Assembly: GCA_964351595.1 (NCBI GenBank)
Contig: CAYGOT010000014.1
Location: 16,257 to 80,256 of the forward strand
DNA from: UBA6059 sp964351595
GTDB taxonomy: Bacteria > Bacteroidota > Bacteroidia > Cytophagales > Cyclobacteriaceae
Length of the DNA stretch: 64,000 bases
Reading direction: 5' to 3'
The notes under the pieces are model-generated. The model ran no database searches. It saw only the letters and a list, made by a program, of their open reading frames with translations, and was not told the DNA's origin. Made by a program: the position numbers and the translations under genes. This document shows positions 16,421 through 26,232 of the stretch, in pieces (within the stretch, counting starts at the first letter, position 1; the number at the start of each line of letters is the position of its first letter).

Positions 16421-19400
16421 TTTGACTACTCCTAGCGGGAAATTATTGCCTCTGATGAAGCCGGTAGGGTACTGCGCCGATCCTCCGTGTTTCTTGGTCA
16501 ATTCGGGTACGGCCTCTTCCATGTATTGCTTGATTTCGGATACGGTGATATTGCCATCACCATTGTCGCCAGCCCCGTTCATGGCCTCCAGCAGAGAGTA
16601 GGTAAAGACGCCATGCTTAAGGATGGCAAACTCAGTAGCAAACTGCTGGGTACCACTGGAGGCGATCATCACAATACCCGCGGCGCGGGCCAACTGTATC
16701 ATGGCCTTTTCCTCTGAGGCTGCAGATCGTGTACTTAGTGACTCTATTGCGCCACCTGAGTGGCAAGCATCCATAAGTACCAGCTGCTTTTGAGCTTTGA
16801 TTTCCGATAGGTGCATCTTAAGCTCATCACTCGATATAGCCTTTGTCACCAACTGTGTCGAGTCTCCATAGAGCTGAGTGACATCCGTAGGCACAAAAAA
16901 GTACTTGTTGTCCTGGGTGTCGTCGATAGTGCCATGACCCGCATAGTAAAACACAAATACATCCTCGGGCTGAGCCTGAGCCTTGATTTCATTAAGACCT
17001 TTGATAATCCCCTGCTTGGTAGCCTTCTCGTTATACACTTCGACTACCTTAATCTCACGGTAGATCTCGCCTCCTTTAAGCTTCAGCTCCTCAACAAATG
17101 ATATGGCATCATCATAGGCATAGTTGAGGTTGTACCTTTCATTCTTGTACTGGTTGATACCGATGGCCAGTACATAAAGGCTTGATGTTGCAATCACCTC
17201 ACCTGTATACTGTAGTTTGAATTCATTAGGCCGTGAATCGATTTTTTGTTTATTCTTGACCAATACACTGAAGGTATTGAGGTCATTGACTAGCGACAGT
17301 TCGTACTTTTTCGTCACATACTGACCTACCGGAACCTCTTCAAAATCGGTATCGCTGACCACCAGCTTGCCATTTTGGAATAAGTTGAGCTCGGAAAATC
17401 CGCTACCGCCATTATACACATCTATGGTCACTTCGACTTCTCTCTGGGATGTCCGATACTCGCCTTTGCTAAAGTTTATCTTAGGGTCTCGGTTGAGTCG
17501 TACTTGGGACAAGTTAAAAACTGCCACGGAGGGTCGCTCTGAGATGTCAATCGTAAAAGTACCTTCTCCAGCCTGAGAGAGCAGCTCAGATATTCGGTCA
17601 CCACTATCGAATGACCTTATCAATAGCTCTGGTTCATAAAGGATATCAAAATACTGTTCGGCTGTATAGAAGTCAGCAAGAGAAGAAATTCCGCGATTGA
17701 TGTGCCAGCCAAACAATTTAGCTCCGTCAGAACTGCAGTGAAAATACCCCTCCTCAGTCCAGGTGATCCATTCTCCATTATCTGCTAAGAAAAGCGTCAT
17801 AAACGGATGCGTTGAAACGTGGAGATATGGGTAGGTACCGTTCAGTTCTTTGTAAAGCTTTGGCTGAGTCTTTTCCAGGGCTCTCATGAGTTTCTGCCAT
17901 GCTTCAGGATTGTTCTGATCGAGCAACTCTTCAACACCGCCAATTTTAACACTTGAGAAAGCCTCCGGCGTAAAATACTCGCCCACACTAGGGAATTTCC
18001 CCGCTTCATCAAGCTTCCAGAGCAATACCTTCTGATCCTCACCACCGGAAGACAAATATCGACCTCCCGGACTCAGTGACAATGCTCTCACTCCTCCAGC
18101 ATGACCGATGAATTCTCGAACCAGCTTACCAGAACCGTCATATTCCTTTAGGGAGAAGTCACTTCCAACAAAAACATGTCCCGAAGCATCTGAGATAAAC
18201 TCCAGAATACGACCATCTGCAGAAGGGTCGTTAGAAATTCTTCCTGATTTTGCCCTCAGCGTATATTCGTCTAGCTGGGTGATATTATTTTTCTGATTGG
18301 CGATAGCACTGCCCTCACCTGCCATTTTCTTTGGCACAAAATTCTTAAAGTCAAAAACGATCGAAGCATCTTCACCATCATTGTTGGAGAAGTAGTTAAC
18401 CCTCAGGCTACTACTATCAACAAAAGCCATAGACTGCACGGCTCTGCCCTCACCTGAGAGGCTGGTCAACGCTTTTCCCGATAGGGCATCCCATCTAACA
18501 ATACCATTGTTGATACCGCCAGACGAAATCACTTCATAGCTGTCGGTCGTCGGATCAAATGACATGGAAAAGACGGCATTGTCGTGCGCTTTAAACTCTT
18601 TAATGATTCCACGCTTAGTTAGATCGGCCAACTTAGCCGTACCCTCCAGATCCATCATCATTAGATACTTAGCGTCAGCTGAAAATGATAGCGCATTAAC
18701 CAGTACACCCAACTCATCATTTTGAAAGATGGTGTTGCCAGATGCATCGGTCACCTGTACTTCACCATTGACACTGGACGTAGCAATGTATCTGCCTGTC
18801 GACGAATAAGCCAGCCTGTTGATCTCTCCATCGTGCACAATGCCCTCGGACGCATCGAAATCATCACCACCCTCGAGTATGGCTGTCATATCCAGAAAAG
18901 TTACCACATTGCTCCCAGTGGCGACCGCCAAAGACTTGGTGCTGGGATCATAGCCCAGCGCATTGACATAGCTGCCCATATCCGTTTGGGAGAAAAGTTC
19001 AAGCACACCATTTTTCAGCTTCCAGATGCTGAGCACATTACCCATTCCCCCGCTAAAAATGAATTCTCCGCTATCATCAAATACAATGTCCGAGACCGCA
19101 TCATAATGTCCTTCTACCGGACCTATGATTTCCTTGTTTTCAATATCAACGACGATGAGATAGTTCTCCTCCATCTCATTCAACGGTAGGCCTCCCAGGG
19201 CCAGGTACTTACCATCAGGACTTAATGCACCACTGTAAAAGACACCCTGATAGCCTGGCCCATACTCTGTATCAAGCCGCTCAATGACTTCAAGTGTCGC
19301 AGCATCCCAAATCTTCACTGATTTATCTTCGGATATCGAAATGAACCGTTGGCCATTTGGCAAAAACAGAAGGTCATTCACCTTGCCGTTGTGACCGTTA

Positions 19401-19513
19401 ATATTAAGATTAATCTTGGGTTTATAGTCTTGAGCAACAGCCGAAAGACAAGTGGCCAATACCAGATGAAGAAGGACGATCAGATTTCTATCAAGGTAAT
19501 GTCTTCTTTGCAT
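16412..19513 (-). CDS. Exported WD40-repeat protein with C-terminal caspase (C14) domain
   Basis: The 1033-residue product begins with a signal peptide (LVLATCLSAVAQ). WD40 repeats follow at about residues 30-360 and 440-495, with motifs such as SISEDKSVKIWDAAT and SGGEDQKVLLWKL. A middle region carries NGEWITWTEEGYFHCSSDGA (near 580) and an Ig-like sandwich (about 665-750). The C-terminal caspase-like domain has the catalytic His in FYYAGHGTID near 859 and Cys in LMDACHSGGA near 916, both intact. A partial EF-hand-like loop (DNGDGNITVSE) lies near 985. Orthocaspases of this type cleave after Arg or Lys. The leader places it outside the cytosol. It is divergent from the PIF1-like helicase gene with 81 bases between starts. 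Confidence 0.92.
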   Translation of the reverse strand: MQRRHYLDRNLIVLLHLVLATCLSAVAQDYKPKINLNINGHNGKVNDLLFLPNGQRFISISEDKSVKIWDAATLEVIERLDTEYGPGYQGVFYSGALSPDGKYLALGGLPLNEMEENYLIVVDIENKEIIGPVEGHYDAVSDIVFDDSGEFIFSGGMGNVLSIWKLKNGVLELFSQTDMGSYVNALGYDPSTKSLAVATGSNVVTFLDMTAILEGGDDFDASEGIVHDGEINRLAYSSTGRYIATSSVNGEVQVTDASGNTIFQNDELGVLVNALSFSADAKYLMMMDLEGTAKLADLTKRGIIKEFKAHDNAVFSMSFDPTTDSYEVISSGGINNGIVRWDALSGKALTSLSGEGRAVQSMAFVDSSSLRVNYFSNNDGEDASIVFDFKNFVPKKMAGEGSAIANQKNNITQLDEYTLRAKSGRISNDPSADGRILEFISDASGHVFVGSDFSLKEYDGSGKLVREFIGHAGGVRALSLSPGGRYLSSGGEDQKVLLWKLDEAGKFPSVGEYFTPEAFSSVKIGGVEELLDQNNPEAWQKLMRALEKTQPKLYKELNGTYPYLHVSTHPFMTLFLADNGEWITWTEEGYFHCSSDGAKLFGWHINRGISSLADFYTAEQYFDILYEPELLIRSFDSGDRISELLSQAGEGTFTIDISERPSVAVFNLSQVRLNRDPKINFSKGEYRTSQREVEVTIDVYNGGSGFSELNLFQNGKLVVSDTDFEEVPVGQYVTKKYELSLVNDLNTFSVLVKNKQKIDSRPNEFKLQYTGEVIATSSLYVLAIGINQYKNERYNLNYAYDDAISFVEELKLKGGEIYREIKVVEVYNEKATKQGIIKGLNEIKAQAQPEDVFVFYYAGHGTIDDTQDNKYFFVPTDVTQLYGDSTQLVTKAISSDELKMHLSEIKAQKQLVLMDACHSGGAIESLSTRSAASEEKAMIQLARAAGIVMIASSGTQQFATEFAILKHGVFTYSLLEAMNGAGDNGDGNITVSEIKQYMEEAVPELTKKHGGSAQYPTGFIRGNNFPLGVVKKQ

Positions 19514-19594
19514 TCACCAATTTCAAGATTAAACGTGGATACTTCAAACATTTGGGCATAAAATGCGACTCATTCTATAATTTCACTTTGCGTT

Positions 19595-21820
19595 ATGGAG
19601 CAGGAAAAACATCATCTGGAGTTCTCAGAGATTGCCCGTCTGGCCATAGACTATATCAACATGACCGATCGTCATGTCTTCCTCACAGGCAAGGCAGGTA
19701 CCGGCAAGACTACTTTACTCAAGCACATCATCCGGCATACACACAAGGCGGTAGTGGTCGCAGCACCTACGGGCATAGCCGCCATCAACGCCGGAGGCGT
19801 GACGTTGCATTCCCTGTTACAGTTACCCTTTGGGGTCTACCTACCGGAAAACCGGCCATTTCAGGCGACCAACACTTCCGTAACGACTCCCCAGACTTTG
19901 TTTCAGAACGCCCGCTTCAACAAAAACAAAATAAAACTGCTTCAACAGATCGAGCTGTTGATTATTGATGAAGTGAGTATGCTACGCGCGGATCTCCTCG
20001 ACTGCATTGATCAGACCCTGCGTGTGTTGCGCAAAAAGCGGAATCAGCCATTTGGTGGGTTGCAAGTGCTCTTCATTGGCGATTTGATGCAGCTACCGCC
20101 GGTTATCAGAGATGAAGATGCCAGTTTGCTCAGACCTTACTATCCGAGCGGCTATTTTTTTGAGGCCAGAGCCCTATCGGAAAACCCTCCCATACAGATC
20201 GCCCTTCAAAAGATCTATCGCCAAAGTGATCCTACCTTCATTGATTTGCTCAACGCCTTCAGGCACAATGAGCAGACGTCCGAACAACTAGCGCTGCTGA
20301 ATGAACACTATGCTCCAAATACCAAGGGCAAGGAGTACGATGGCTATATCTATCTGACTACTCACAACTACAAGGCCGACAGTATCAATGACCAGCGACT
20401 CTTGCAATTGAAGACCAGACAAACCAGCTTATCTGCCACGGTAGAGGGTGACTTTCCCGAGCACATGTACCCTACTGGCTACACGCTTGATTTCAAAGAG
20501 GGTGCACAAGTCATGTTCATCAAGAATGCCCCTCAGGGTGATCCGGATCTGGAGGGTAAATACTACAATGGCAAGATCGGCAAGCTCACAAAGGTGTCCA
20601 ACGACGATCTCCAGGTTACACTGGACGATGGGGTCACAGTCAACGTGGCGAAGCATAAATGGGAAAACAAGCGCTACACACTCAACACCGATACGAACAC
20701 CGTGGAAGAAGTCTACCTCGGCAGCTTCGAACAATACCCTCTGAAGCTGGCATGGGCGGTTACGATCCACAAAAGCCAGGGTTTGACGTTTGATAAAGCC
20801 ATACTCGACCTTTCGGGGACGTTCGCGCCGGGCCAGCTGTATGTGGCGCTCTCACGGCTCACCTCACTTGATGGTTTGGTGTTGTCCTCTCGCCTACCGG
20901 AAAATCCGCCGGATACAGATGAATCGCTGGATGCATTTCTGCGGGATTTTGCCTCGGAGGAAGAGTTGAAGAGCAAGCTACTAGCCCACAGGCAACAATT
21001 CATTATCAACCTGTCAAAAACCACTCTGGACTTTAGCCGATTGATGAGTGATCTACAGGCACATCTGGCGACTTTTGACAAATCGACTAATCGATCTGCC
21101 AAGCAAAAGCATCTTCAATGGACACGGGATCTAGTCACCGCTACCCTTCCATTGAAGGAAGTAGGACAAAAGTTCACTCAGCAAATCAATCAGATTATGC
21201 AGCAGCCAGATCCGCTTGAAGCACTCGCTGAACGAATGGACAAAGCTGAGGCTTATTTTGAAACTCAGTTATTCGTGCATGTAGAGACTATCAGATCGCA
21301 TAAGCAATCGCTGAAGTCCGCTGGTCAGGTCAAGAAATATCTGAAGGAACTAGATGAGCTGGAATCGCTCTATTTGAATCAGTCGAAGCTAATCCAAAAA
21401 CTCGGCCTTGTGGTAAAGGCCTCCATCAAGAACACCTCACTGGACAAGGCTCAGCTTGAAGAATATACCCACCGCCCTGGATTCGAGGTGAAAAAGGTCA
21501 CTCCCGAAAAAAAGCGACCAACGGCAGAAGTCTCGTTTGAGCTATTCAAAGAAGGCAAGTCTGTAGAAGAAGTTGCAGAGGCGCGTGGTTTCGTACCAGC
21601 CACCATCATGGGACACCTCACCCAATTCGTAGAAGCTGGCAAGCTAGATGCACTGGAACTGATAGAGAAGGAAAAGCTTGAAAATATCCTAAAGGTCAAA
21701 GCCACAGGTGCCGAAGGTATGAGTGAAATCAAGTCCAAGCTGGGTGATGATTATAGCTACGCTGATATCAAACTGGCCTTGGTCTATGAAACTCTTGAAG
21801 CAAAGAAGCAAAACGATTAG
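19595..21820 (+). CDS. PIF1/RecD-like DNA helicase with C-terminal helix-turn-helix
   Basis: The 741-residue product is a superfamily 1 helicase. Walker A is LTGKAGTGKTTLL at about residues 28-40, and AAPTGIAAINAGG is motif Ia. LLIIDEVSMLRADL near 122 is Walker B. WAVTIHKSQGLTFD and LYVALSRLTSL are the late helicase motifs seen in PIF1 and RecD2. After about residue 500 comes a helical region and then a helix-turn-helix of the RecQ-C/HTH_40 kind (FELFKEGKSVEEVAEARGF near 650). This arrangement is common in Bacteroidota proteins annotated as HTH-domain AAA ATPases. It likely unwinds DNA in repair or replication restart; the precise role is unknown. Confidence 0.9.
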   Translation: MEQEKHHLEFSEIARLAIDYINMTDRHVFLTGKAGTGKTTLLKHIIRHTHKAVVVAAPTGIAAINAGGVTLHSLLQLPFGVYLPENRPFQATNTSVTTPQTLFQNARFNKNKIKLLQQIELLIIDEVSMLRADLLDCIDQTLRVLRKKRNQPFGGLQVLFIGDLMQLPPVIRDEDASLLRPYYPSGYFFEARALSENPPIQIALQKIYRQSDPTFIDLLNAFRHNEQTSEQLALLNEHYAPNTKGKEYDGYIYLTTHNYKADSINDQRLLQLKTRQTSLSATVEGDFPEHMYPTGYTLDFKEGAQVMFIKNAPQGDPDLEGKYYNGKIGKLTKVSNDDLQVTLDDGVTVNVAKHKWENKRYTLNTDTNTVEEVYLGSFEQYPLKLAWAVTIHKSQGLTFDKAILDLSGTFAPGQLYVALSRLTSLDGLVLSSRLPENPPDTDESLDAFLRDFASEEELKSKLLAHRQQFIINLSKTTLDFSRLMSDLQAHLATFDKSTNRSAKQKHLQWTRDLVTATLPLKEVGQKFTQQINQIMQQPDPLEALAERMDKAEAYFETQLFVHVETIRSHKQSLKSAGQVKKYLKELDELESLYLNQSKLIQKLGLVVKASIKNTSLDKAQLEEYTHRPGFEVKKVTPEKKRPTAEVSFELFKEGKSVEEVAEARGFVPATIMGHLTQFVEAGKLDALELIEKEKLENILKVKATGAEGMSEIKSKLGDDYSYADIKLALVYETLEAKKQND

Positions 21821-21890
21821 CTGCCTGCCGCTTTCATTCAACTTTTCAAGTATGATGTCCACAAGTAAGCCATAGTTTTCAACCAAGGTC

Positions 21891-22075
21891 GCTCGTCATT
21901 CCTGATGGAGCGTAGCGGAAGTCAGGAATCTGTTTGTAGGCGTGACGACCCATTCCTTTTTTGGCTAAAACTGACATTGCAAACAGCGCAATCTCAAAAC
22001 GGCTAACAGCTTATCCAAGCACACAGATTCCGGTATTGTCGTTCCTCCAAAGCTTCCAGCCGGCCGGAATGACGG
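21891..22075. repeat. Intergenic repeat element with two palindromic parts
   Basis: The 413-base gap before the PadR gene holds no credible reading frame. It holds two parts of what looks like a dispersed intergenic repeat. ATTCCTGA at 21898-21905 pairs with TCAGGAAT at 21922-21929. Further on, ACAGATTCCGGTATT at about 22022-22036 is followed by GGCCGGAATGACGG near 22062-22075. The second part shares its ends with a separate element near 28,440. The remaining bases to 22,233 should contain the PadR promoter, but no clear consensus element was found. Confidence 0.55.
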
Positions 22076-22233
22076 TGTATTAGATCAATCCCCGCAGACC
22101 CTAATTTAAGTATACATCCACGTAGCTCACTGAATATCTGTAACCTCAACCCTATCCTTAGCGACTAACCAACGATGAGAACCCCAAACATTTCCATCTG
22201 TTGTTCGTATTACTTTTACAAATGGGTAAATAG

Positions 22234-22572
22234 ATGAGGTACAACCTTGGTGAATTTGAAGAAATAGTATTGCTCGTCGTAGCAGCACAGCATGAGCAAG
22301 CCTATGGCCTCTCAGTGACGCAGGCCATAGAGGAAGAGTTACAGCGATCAGTGACGATGAGTAGCGTGCACACCGCTCTCTATCGGATGGAAGAGAAAGG
22401 TCTCGTAAAGTCGCAGCTTGGAGAAGTAACCAAAGCAAGAGGTGGCAGACCTAAGCGAATATTCGTGATAACTGCAGCAGGAAAAAAAGCCCTAATGGAA
22501 GCCAAAGATGCGCGTAACCACCTTTGGAGTCTGATTCCCAATTTTGTATTTGACACCAAAGCCTATGGGTGA
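22234..22572 (+). CDS. PadR-family transcriptional regulator
   Basis: The 112-residue product is a compact winged-helix regulator of the PadR type. Motifs are the N-terminal LGEFEEIVLLVVAAQHEQAYG, the recognition region SVTMSSVHTALYRMEEKGLVKS and the wing GGRPKRIFVITAAGKKAL. Its 3' end overlaps the start of the permease gene by eight bases, so the two are translated together. In this phylum PadR regulators coupled to such permeases usually control that transporter and themselves. The ligand is unknown. Confidence 0.93.
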   Translation: MRYNLGEFEEIVLLVVAAQHEQAYGLSVTQAIEEELQRSVTMSSVHTALYRMEEKGLVKSQLGEVTKARGGRPKRIFVITAAGKKALMEAKDARNHLWSLIPNFVFDTKAYG

Positions 22573-25183
22573 TCAGCCAAGTACAGCGCCACCAAAGTGG
22601 GCTACAAAGTTCTTCAGCTGGTATTGCCGCAATGAACTAAGAGAACCCATCCTCGGTGATCTTGAGGAGCGATATGCCTGCTACCTTGAACAACACGGGC
22701 CACTAAAGGCCAAATGGAAATACTGGGTGGATGTCATTCTGTTTATGAATCGATTTACACTCAGACGCCAAAGCTCAACAACTCAAAACAACATACACGT
22801 CATGCTCAAAAATTATGCACTTGTTGCGTTTCGCAACTTCTCACGAAACAAGACATTCACTGGAATCAATATCATTGGCTTATCCGTATCGATGGCCGTT
22901 TGTCTCTTACTCATTCTAATGATCAACGATCAGATGAGCTATGATGAATTTCACACACATCGCAACGAGACCTACCGTGTGTATCACGAGAGAGACCAAA
23001 TGGAAGTGGATATACCCCTCGCCACGACTCCAGTTCCGTTAGGAGAGAAACTCAAATATGACTTCACAGGGTTGAAGGACGTAGTAAGGTTTAGAAGAGG
23101 TGTGCAGGGGGAAGTAATGGACAATGGCAAGGCGATTGGCATCAACGGCCTTTTTACTGATCCTGAGTTTTTCGACCTCTTTGATTTCGAGTTAAAGCTT
23201 GGCAACAAGGAGTCCGCCCTTGATGATCCCTACTCTATTGTGATTAAGAGTGAAATCGCCGAGAAATTTTTCCAAAGTGAAAATCCATTAGGTAAGACTT
23301 TAGATATTCAAGAGCTAGGTCAGTTTACCATCACAGGGGTGCTGGACGAAATTCCTGGTAAGTCGCATATCAACTTCGAAGCGCTGGCCTCCTTCTCAAC
23401 TGTCCGTGGACTGGAGCAACAGGAGATCCTTACCTCTACTCTCAATGACTGGAGTAAAACCAGTGGCGCCTGGGTTTACTTCAGGATGGAAGATGACTAT
23501 GACCAATCAGCGCTGAATGACTACCTGACTCAACTTGCTGAAGACAACTATGACGAAAACTCTGAATATCGGGTAGACTTTCATGTTCAAAAAATGACGA
23601 ATATCACTCCAGGACCATTGATGGGTAATCAAATTGGCCAGGCCATGCCTTTCTTCTTCGTCTATGGTCTGGTATTGCTGGCCTTCCTTATCATGGTCTG
23701 CTCCGCATTTAACTATGCCAATCTTACGATGGCCAGAGCATTGACACGTTTTAAGGAAGTAGGCATTCGTAAGGTGATGGGCTCCACGCGATCTCAGCTC
23801 ATCATCCAGTTTGTAGTGGAAGCCATTCTGGTCTGTTTGCTGTCGCTGGCACTAGCGATTGGGTTATTAACCCTGTTGATACCAGCTTTCGAATCGCTGA
23901 CCATGAGCGCGCTGCTCGATTGGAAGCTTGAGCCAGATGCTGAAGTCTATTTCCAGTTTTTGCTATTTAGCCTGGCTACTGGTCTGATCACCGGTATCTT
24001 GCCAGCCCTTTACTTGTCGTCGGCCCAGCCTGTCAGAGCACTTAAGGGGGATCGGATTCCAAAAATGTCACGGCTCAATTTGAGAAAGTCCTTGATCGTG
24101 GTGCAATTGGTTATCTCTATTGTGCTAATCACTTCATCATCGCTCGTCTACCGCCAAATTAAGTTTATGGTGGAGAAAGATTATGGCTTTGCAAGGGATA
24201 ATATTGTCAATATTGCTCTGCAGGGTCAGGAGTATGAGCTTTTCAAAGCTGAGCTAGATGAGTTGTCATTTGTCAGAGCTGTATCCGGCACTAACAATAT
24301 ACCCAGCACTGGTATGCATTTCGATGAAAAAGTCAGGAAGCTGCCGACTGAGGAAGCAATAGATTACAACTATTTCTCCGTCAACGAGGACTACATTGAC
24401 AATCTGGAACTCGAACTCATAGCAGGACGTAACTTCACTCCTAATCAACCGGAAGAGCGAGAAGTGATCATCAACGAGGCTGCTGTGGAGTCATTTGGCT
24501 TTGGCTCCCTGGAGGATGCCATAGGTCAGAACCTCATTATTAAAGACAGTACTACCGTGAATGTGGTGGGTGTCGTGAAGGACTACAATTATATGATGCT
24601 CTACATGGAGATTCAGCCGCTGCTCTTGCGCTACAACCCGGAGGACTTTACAATAGCACAAGTGAAATTGACCGGTAGCAACAATATGGAATCGATCATA
24701 GTACTCGAGGATACATGGGAAGCATTTGACCCTAATCACGATTTTGAATACAAATACTTCAGTGAGGAGATTGCCGAATTTTATGGATTCTTCTATGATA
24801 TCGTATATATCATTGGGCTCATATCCATTCTGAGCGCGAGTATCGCTGCTATGGGGTTATTTGGGATTGCCACTTATTCCATTCAGACCCGACTTAAAGA
24901 AGTCGGCATACGCAAGATACTCGGTGCAAGCAGTGGCAGCATCGTATATATGCTGGGCAAAGGATTCATGATTTTGATTCTTGTTTCGACTGTCATCGGA
25001 GGCACCCTCTCCTACTTTGGCAATCAAGCCTGGCTTGACCTTTTCGCCTACCGGGTGAATTTTGGACTCGACATATTAGTCATTGCATTTGGCTTTATAG
25101 CAGTCATTGGTGCTTTGACCATTGGCTTTCAAACGCTGAGAGCAACTTCTACTAATCCAAGTGAAGTGCTTAGGAATGAGTAG
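22565..25183 (+). CDS. FtsX/MacB-type ABC transporter permease with prefix domain
   Basis: The 872-residue product begins with about 75 residues of the 'permease prefix domain 2' type (FFSWYCRNELREPILGDLEE). The first membrane helix then follows an ARNFSRNKTF-like cytosolic elbow (VAFRNFSRNKTFTGINIIG). Two MacB/FtsX modules each have a large extracytoplasmic domain and three or four helices. Both contain the cytosolic loop motif RFKEVGIRKVMGSTRSQLI or RLKEVGIRKILGASSGSIV. No ATPase gene is adjacent. ATG 22565 is chosen over a TTG 21 bases upstream because the prefix-domain similarity begins after it. The likely role is export or mechanotransmission linked to envelope stress or a toxic compound. 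Confidence 0.9.
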   Translation: MGDQPSTAPPKWATKFFSWYCRNELREPILGDLEERYACYLEQHGPLKAKWKYWVDVILFMNRFTLRRQSSTTQNNIHVMLKNYALVAFRNFSRNKTFTGINIIGLSVSMAVCLLLILMINDQMSYDEFHTHRNETYRVYHERDQMEVDIPLATTPVPLGEKLKYDFTGLKDVVRFRRGVQGEVMDNGKAIGINGLFTDPEFFDLFDFELKLGNKESALDDPYSIVIKSEIAEKFFQSENPLGKTLDIQELGQFTITGVLDEIPGKSHINFEALASFSTVRGLEQQEILTSTLNDWSKTSGAWVYFRMEDDYDQSALNDYLTQLAEDNYDENSEYRVDFHVQKMTNITPGPLMGNQIGQAMPFFFVYGLVLLAFLIMVCSAFNYANLTMARALTRFKEVGIRKVMGSTRSQLIIQFVVEAILVCLLSLALAIGLLTLLIPAFESLTMSALLDWKLEPDAEVYFQFLLFSLATGLITGILPALYLSSAQPVRALKGDRIPKMSRLNLRKSLIVVQLVISIVLITSSSLVYRQIKFMVEKDYGFARDNIVNIALQGQEYELFKAELDELSFVRAVSGTNNIPSTGMHFDEKVRKLPTEEAIDYNYFSVNEDYIDNLELELIAGRNFTPNQPEEREVIINEAAVESFGFGSLEDAIGQNLIIKDSTTVNVVGVVKDYNYMMLYMEIQPLLLRYNPEDFTIAQVKLTGSNNMESIIVLEDTWEAFDPNHDFEYKYFSEEIAEFYGFFYDIVYIIGLISILSASIAAMGLFGIATYSIQTRLKEVGIRKILGASSGSIVYMLGKGFMILILVSTVIGGTLSYFGNQAWLDLFAYRVNFGLDILVIAFGFIAVIGALTIGFQTLRATSTNPSEVLRNE

Positions 25184-25213
25184 TTCAGAATTATTATGGT
25201 GTGACCATCAGAA

Positions 25214-25243
25214 GCTCAGAGTGACCTTTAGGTGACTCTGAGC
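25214..25243. terminator. Hairpin between convergent permease and RluA-like genes
   Basis: GCTCAGAGTGACC and GGTGACTCTGAGC form a 13-base stem with one mismatch and a TTTA loop, 30 bases after the permease stop. No T-run follows, so it is a probable but not a classic terminator. A second small palindrome, GGCTAGCC, lies just after it. Confidence 0.5.
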
Positions 25244-25303
25244 CGGGCTAGCCTAAAATCAGGCCATTGAGTTAAAAGATCTATGCAGGGGCGTTAATAG
25301 CTA

Positions 25304-26077
25304 TCAAAATGTCACTAATCCTTCCAGCATGTGTCCAAGAATAGGTCGGCACTTGTGATCACATGATGGATAGTACTGCTTATGCAAGTAACTCCCTGAC
25401 TTTGGTGAGGCGCCCCACCAAAACTCTGCCAGCGCAATAGGACGCAGCTTATTTTCGAAGGCGTATTGAAAGAGTTTGGGAGCTACACACTCTCCTGCAC
25501 CACCCGGAGGATTTTTGTAACCAGCCAAATCGAATATTTCTTTTAGATTTTTGGCCTTTCCATTGCTATTCAACAGCTCATAGCTCTGATAAATTCGCTC
25601 CTGCAACGCGTCAGAATTTTGACGCCTCTGCTGAAAGAGTTGCGCTCTTTCTTCATCCATAGTAGCAGAGCTATCCTCCTCAAGCAACTTGATTTTCCTA
25701 TTAAAGTCTGCTAGCCGATCCATCCCCTGTTTCAAAAAGCTTTCAGCTTCCAGAGCATCATAAACTGGGGGAACAAAACCTGCGAAGTGATTAGACTCAC
25801 CAATCTTGCCGGAGAATCCAGCCAAATAACCAACTTCTCCACGATCAGAGGCCACCACCAGTACTCCAAACATTTTTCCAATCGAGTTTTCAGTACGCCG
25901 ATCTATCCCGAAGTTGTGATTCCAGTCCGTATTGTCAATCTTCCGATAAAGCTGGTGAGAAGCGGTAATTGCGATGTGATAAGGGCTCCCTTCAAAAGGA
26001 TTATTAAGTCTTTCTGGAAGCTCATCACTTGCAACTGGTTCCAAAAATCGATGAAACAATGAGTCTGTCGGCAGCAT
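25304..26077 (-). CDS. Stand-alone RluA-type N-terminal domain ('pseudouridylate synthase' without catalytic domain)
   Basis: The 257-residue product matches the N-terminal extension found on some long RluA-family pseudouridine synthases. Features are the opening LPTDSLFHRFLEP, the middle GYLAGFSGKIG and FVPPVYDAL, and the C-terminal PPGGAGECVAPKLFQYAF, LAEFWWGASPKSG and CDHKCRPILGHMLEGL. In the long proteins the catalytic domain with its Asp follows directly. Here the frame ends four residues after HMLEGL, and the 120 bases beyond show no remnant of it. ATG 26077 is preferred to a GTG 69 bases upstream, because family similarity starts at LPTDSLFH. The Cys/His-rich end may bind metal or RNA. 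Its activity is unknown. Confidence 0.75.
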   Translation of the reverse strand: MLPTDSLFHRFLEPVASDELPERLNNPFEGSPYHIAITASHQLYRKIDNTDWNHNFGIDRRTENSIGKMFGVLVVASDRGEVGYLAGFSGKIGESNHFAGFVPPVYDALEAESFLKQGMDRLADFNRKIKLLEEDSSATMDEERAQLFQQRRQNSDALQERIYQSYELLNSNGKAKNLKEIFDLAGYKNPPGGAGECVAPKLFQYAFENKLRPIALAEFWWGASPKSGSYLHKQYYPSCDHKCRPILGHMLEGLVTF

Positions 26078-26232
26078 TTGGGTTAACACCAATTTATAGA
26101 ATTCTGACAAGCAAATTATACACTTAGTATGCCTTGAGGCTTGCACTGAGTAGGTAAACTATGTACCCACATGCGCTCGCTGCGACATATTTTACTCATT
26201 GACGCCTGAGCGATCCGATTCTGGAAACTCCT

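Noticed and set aside
16412..21820. Caspase and divergent helicase as an antiphage defence pair
   Set aside because: The caspase has a signal peptide and WD40 blades, the helicase is a common chromosomal type in this phylum, and the genes are divergent with no other defence gene nearby.
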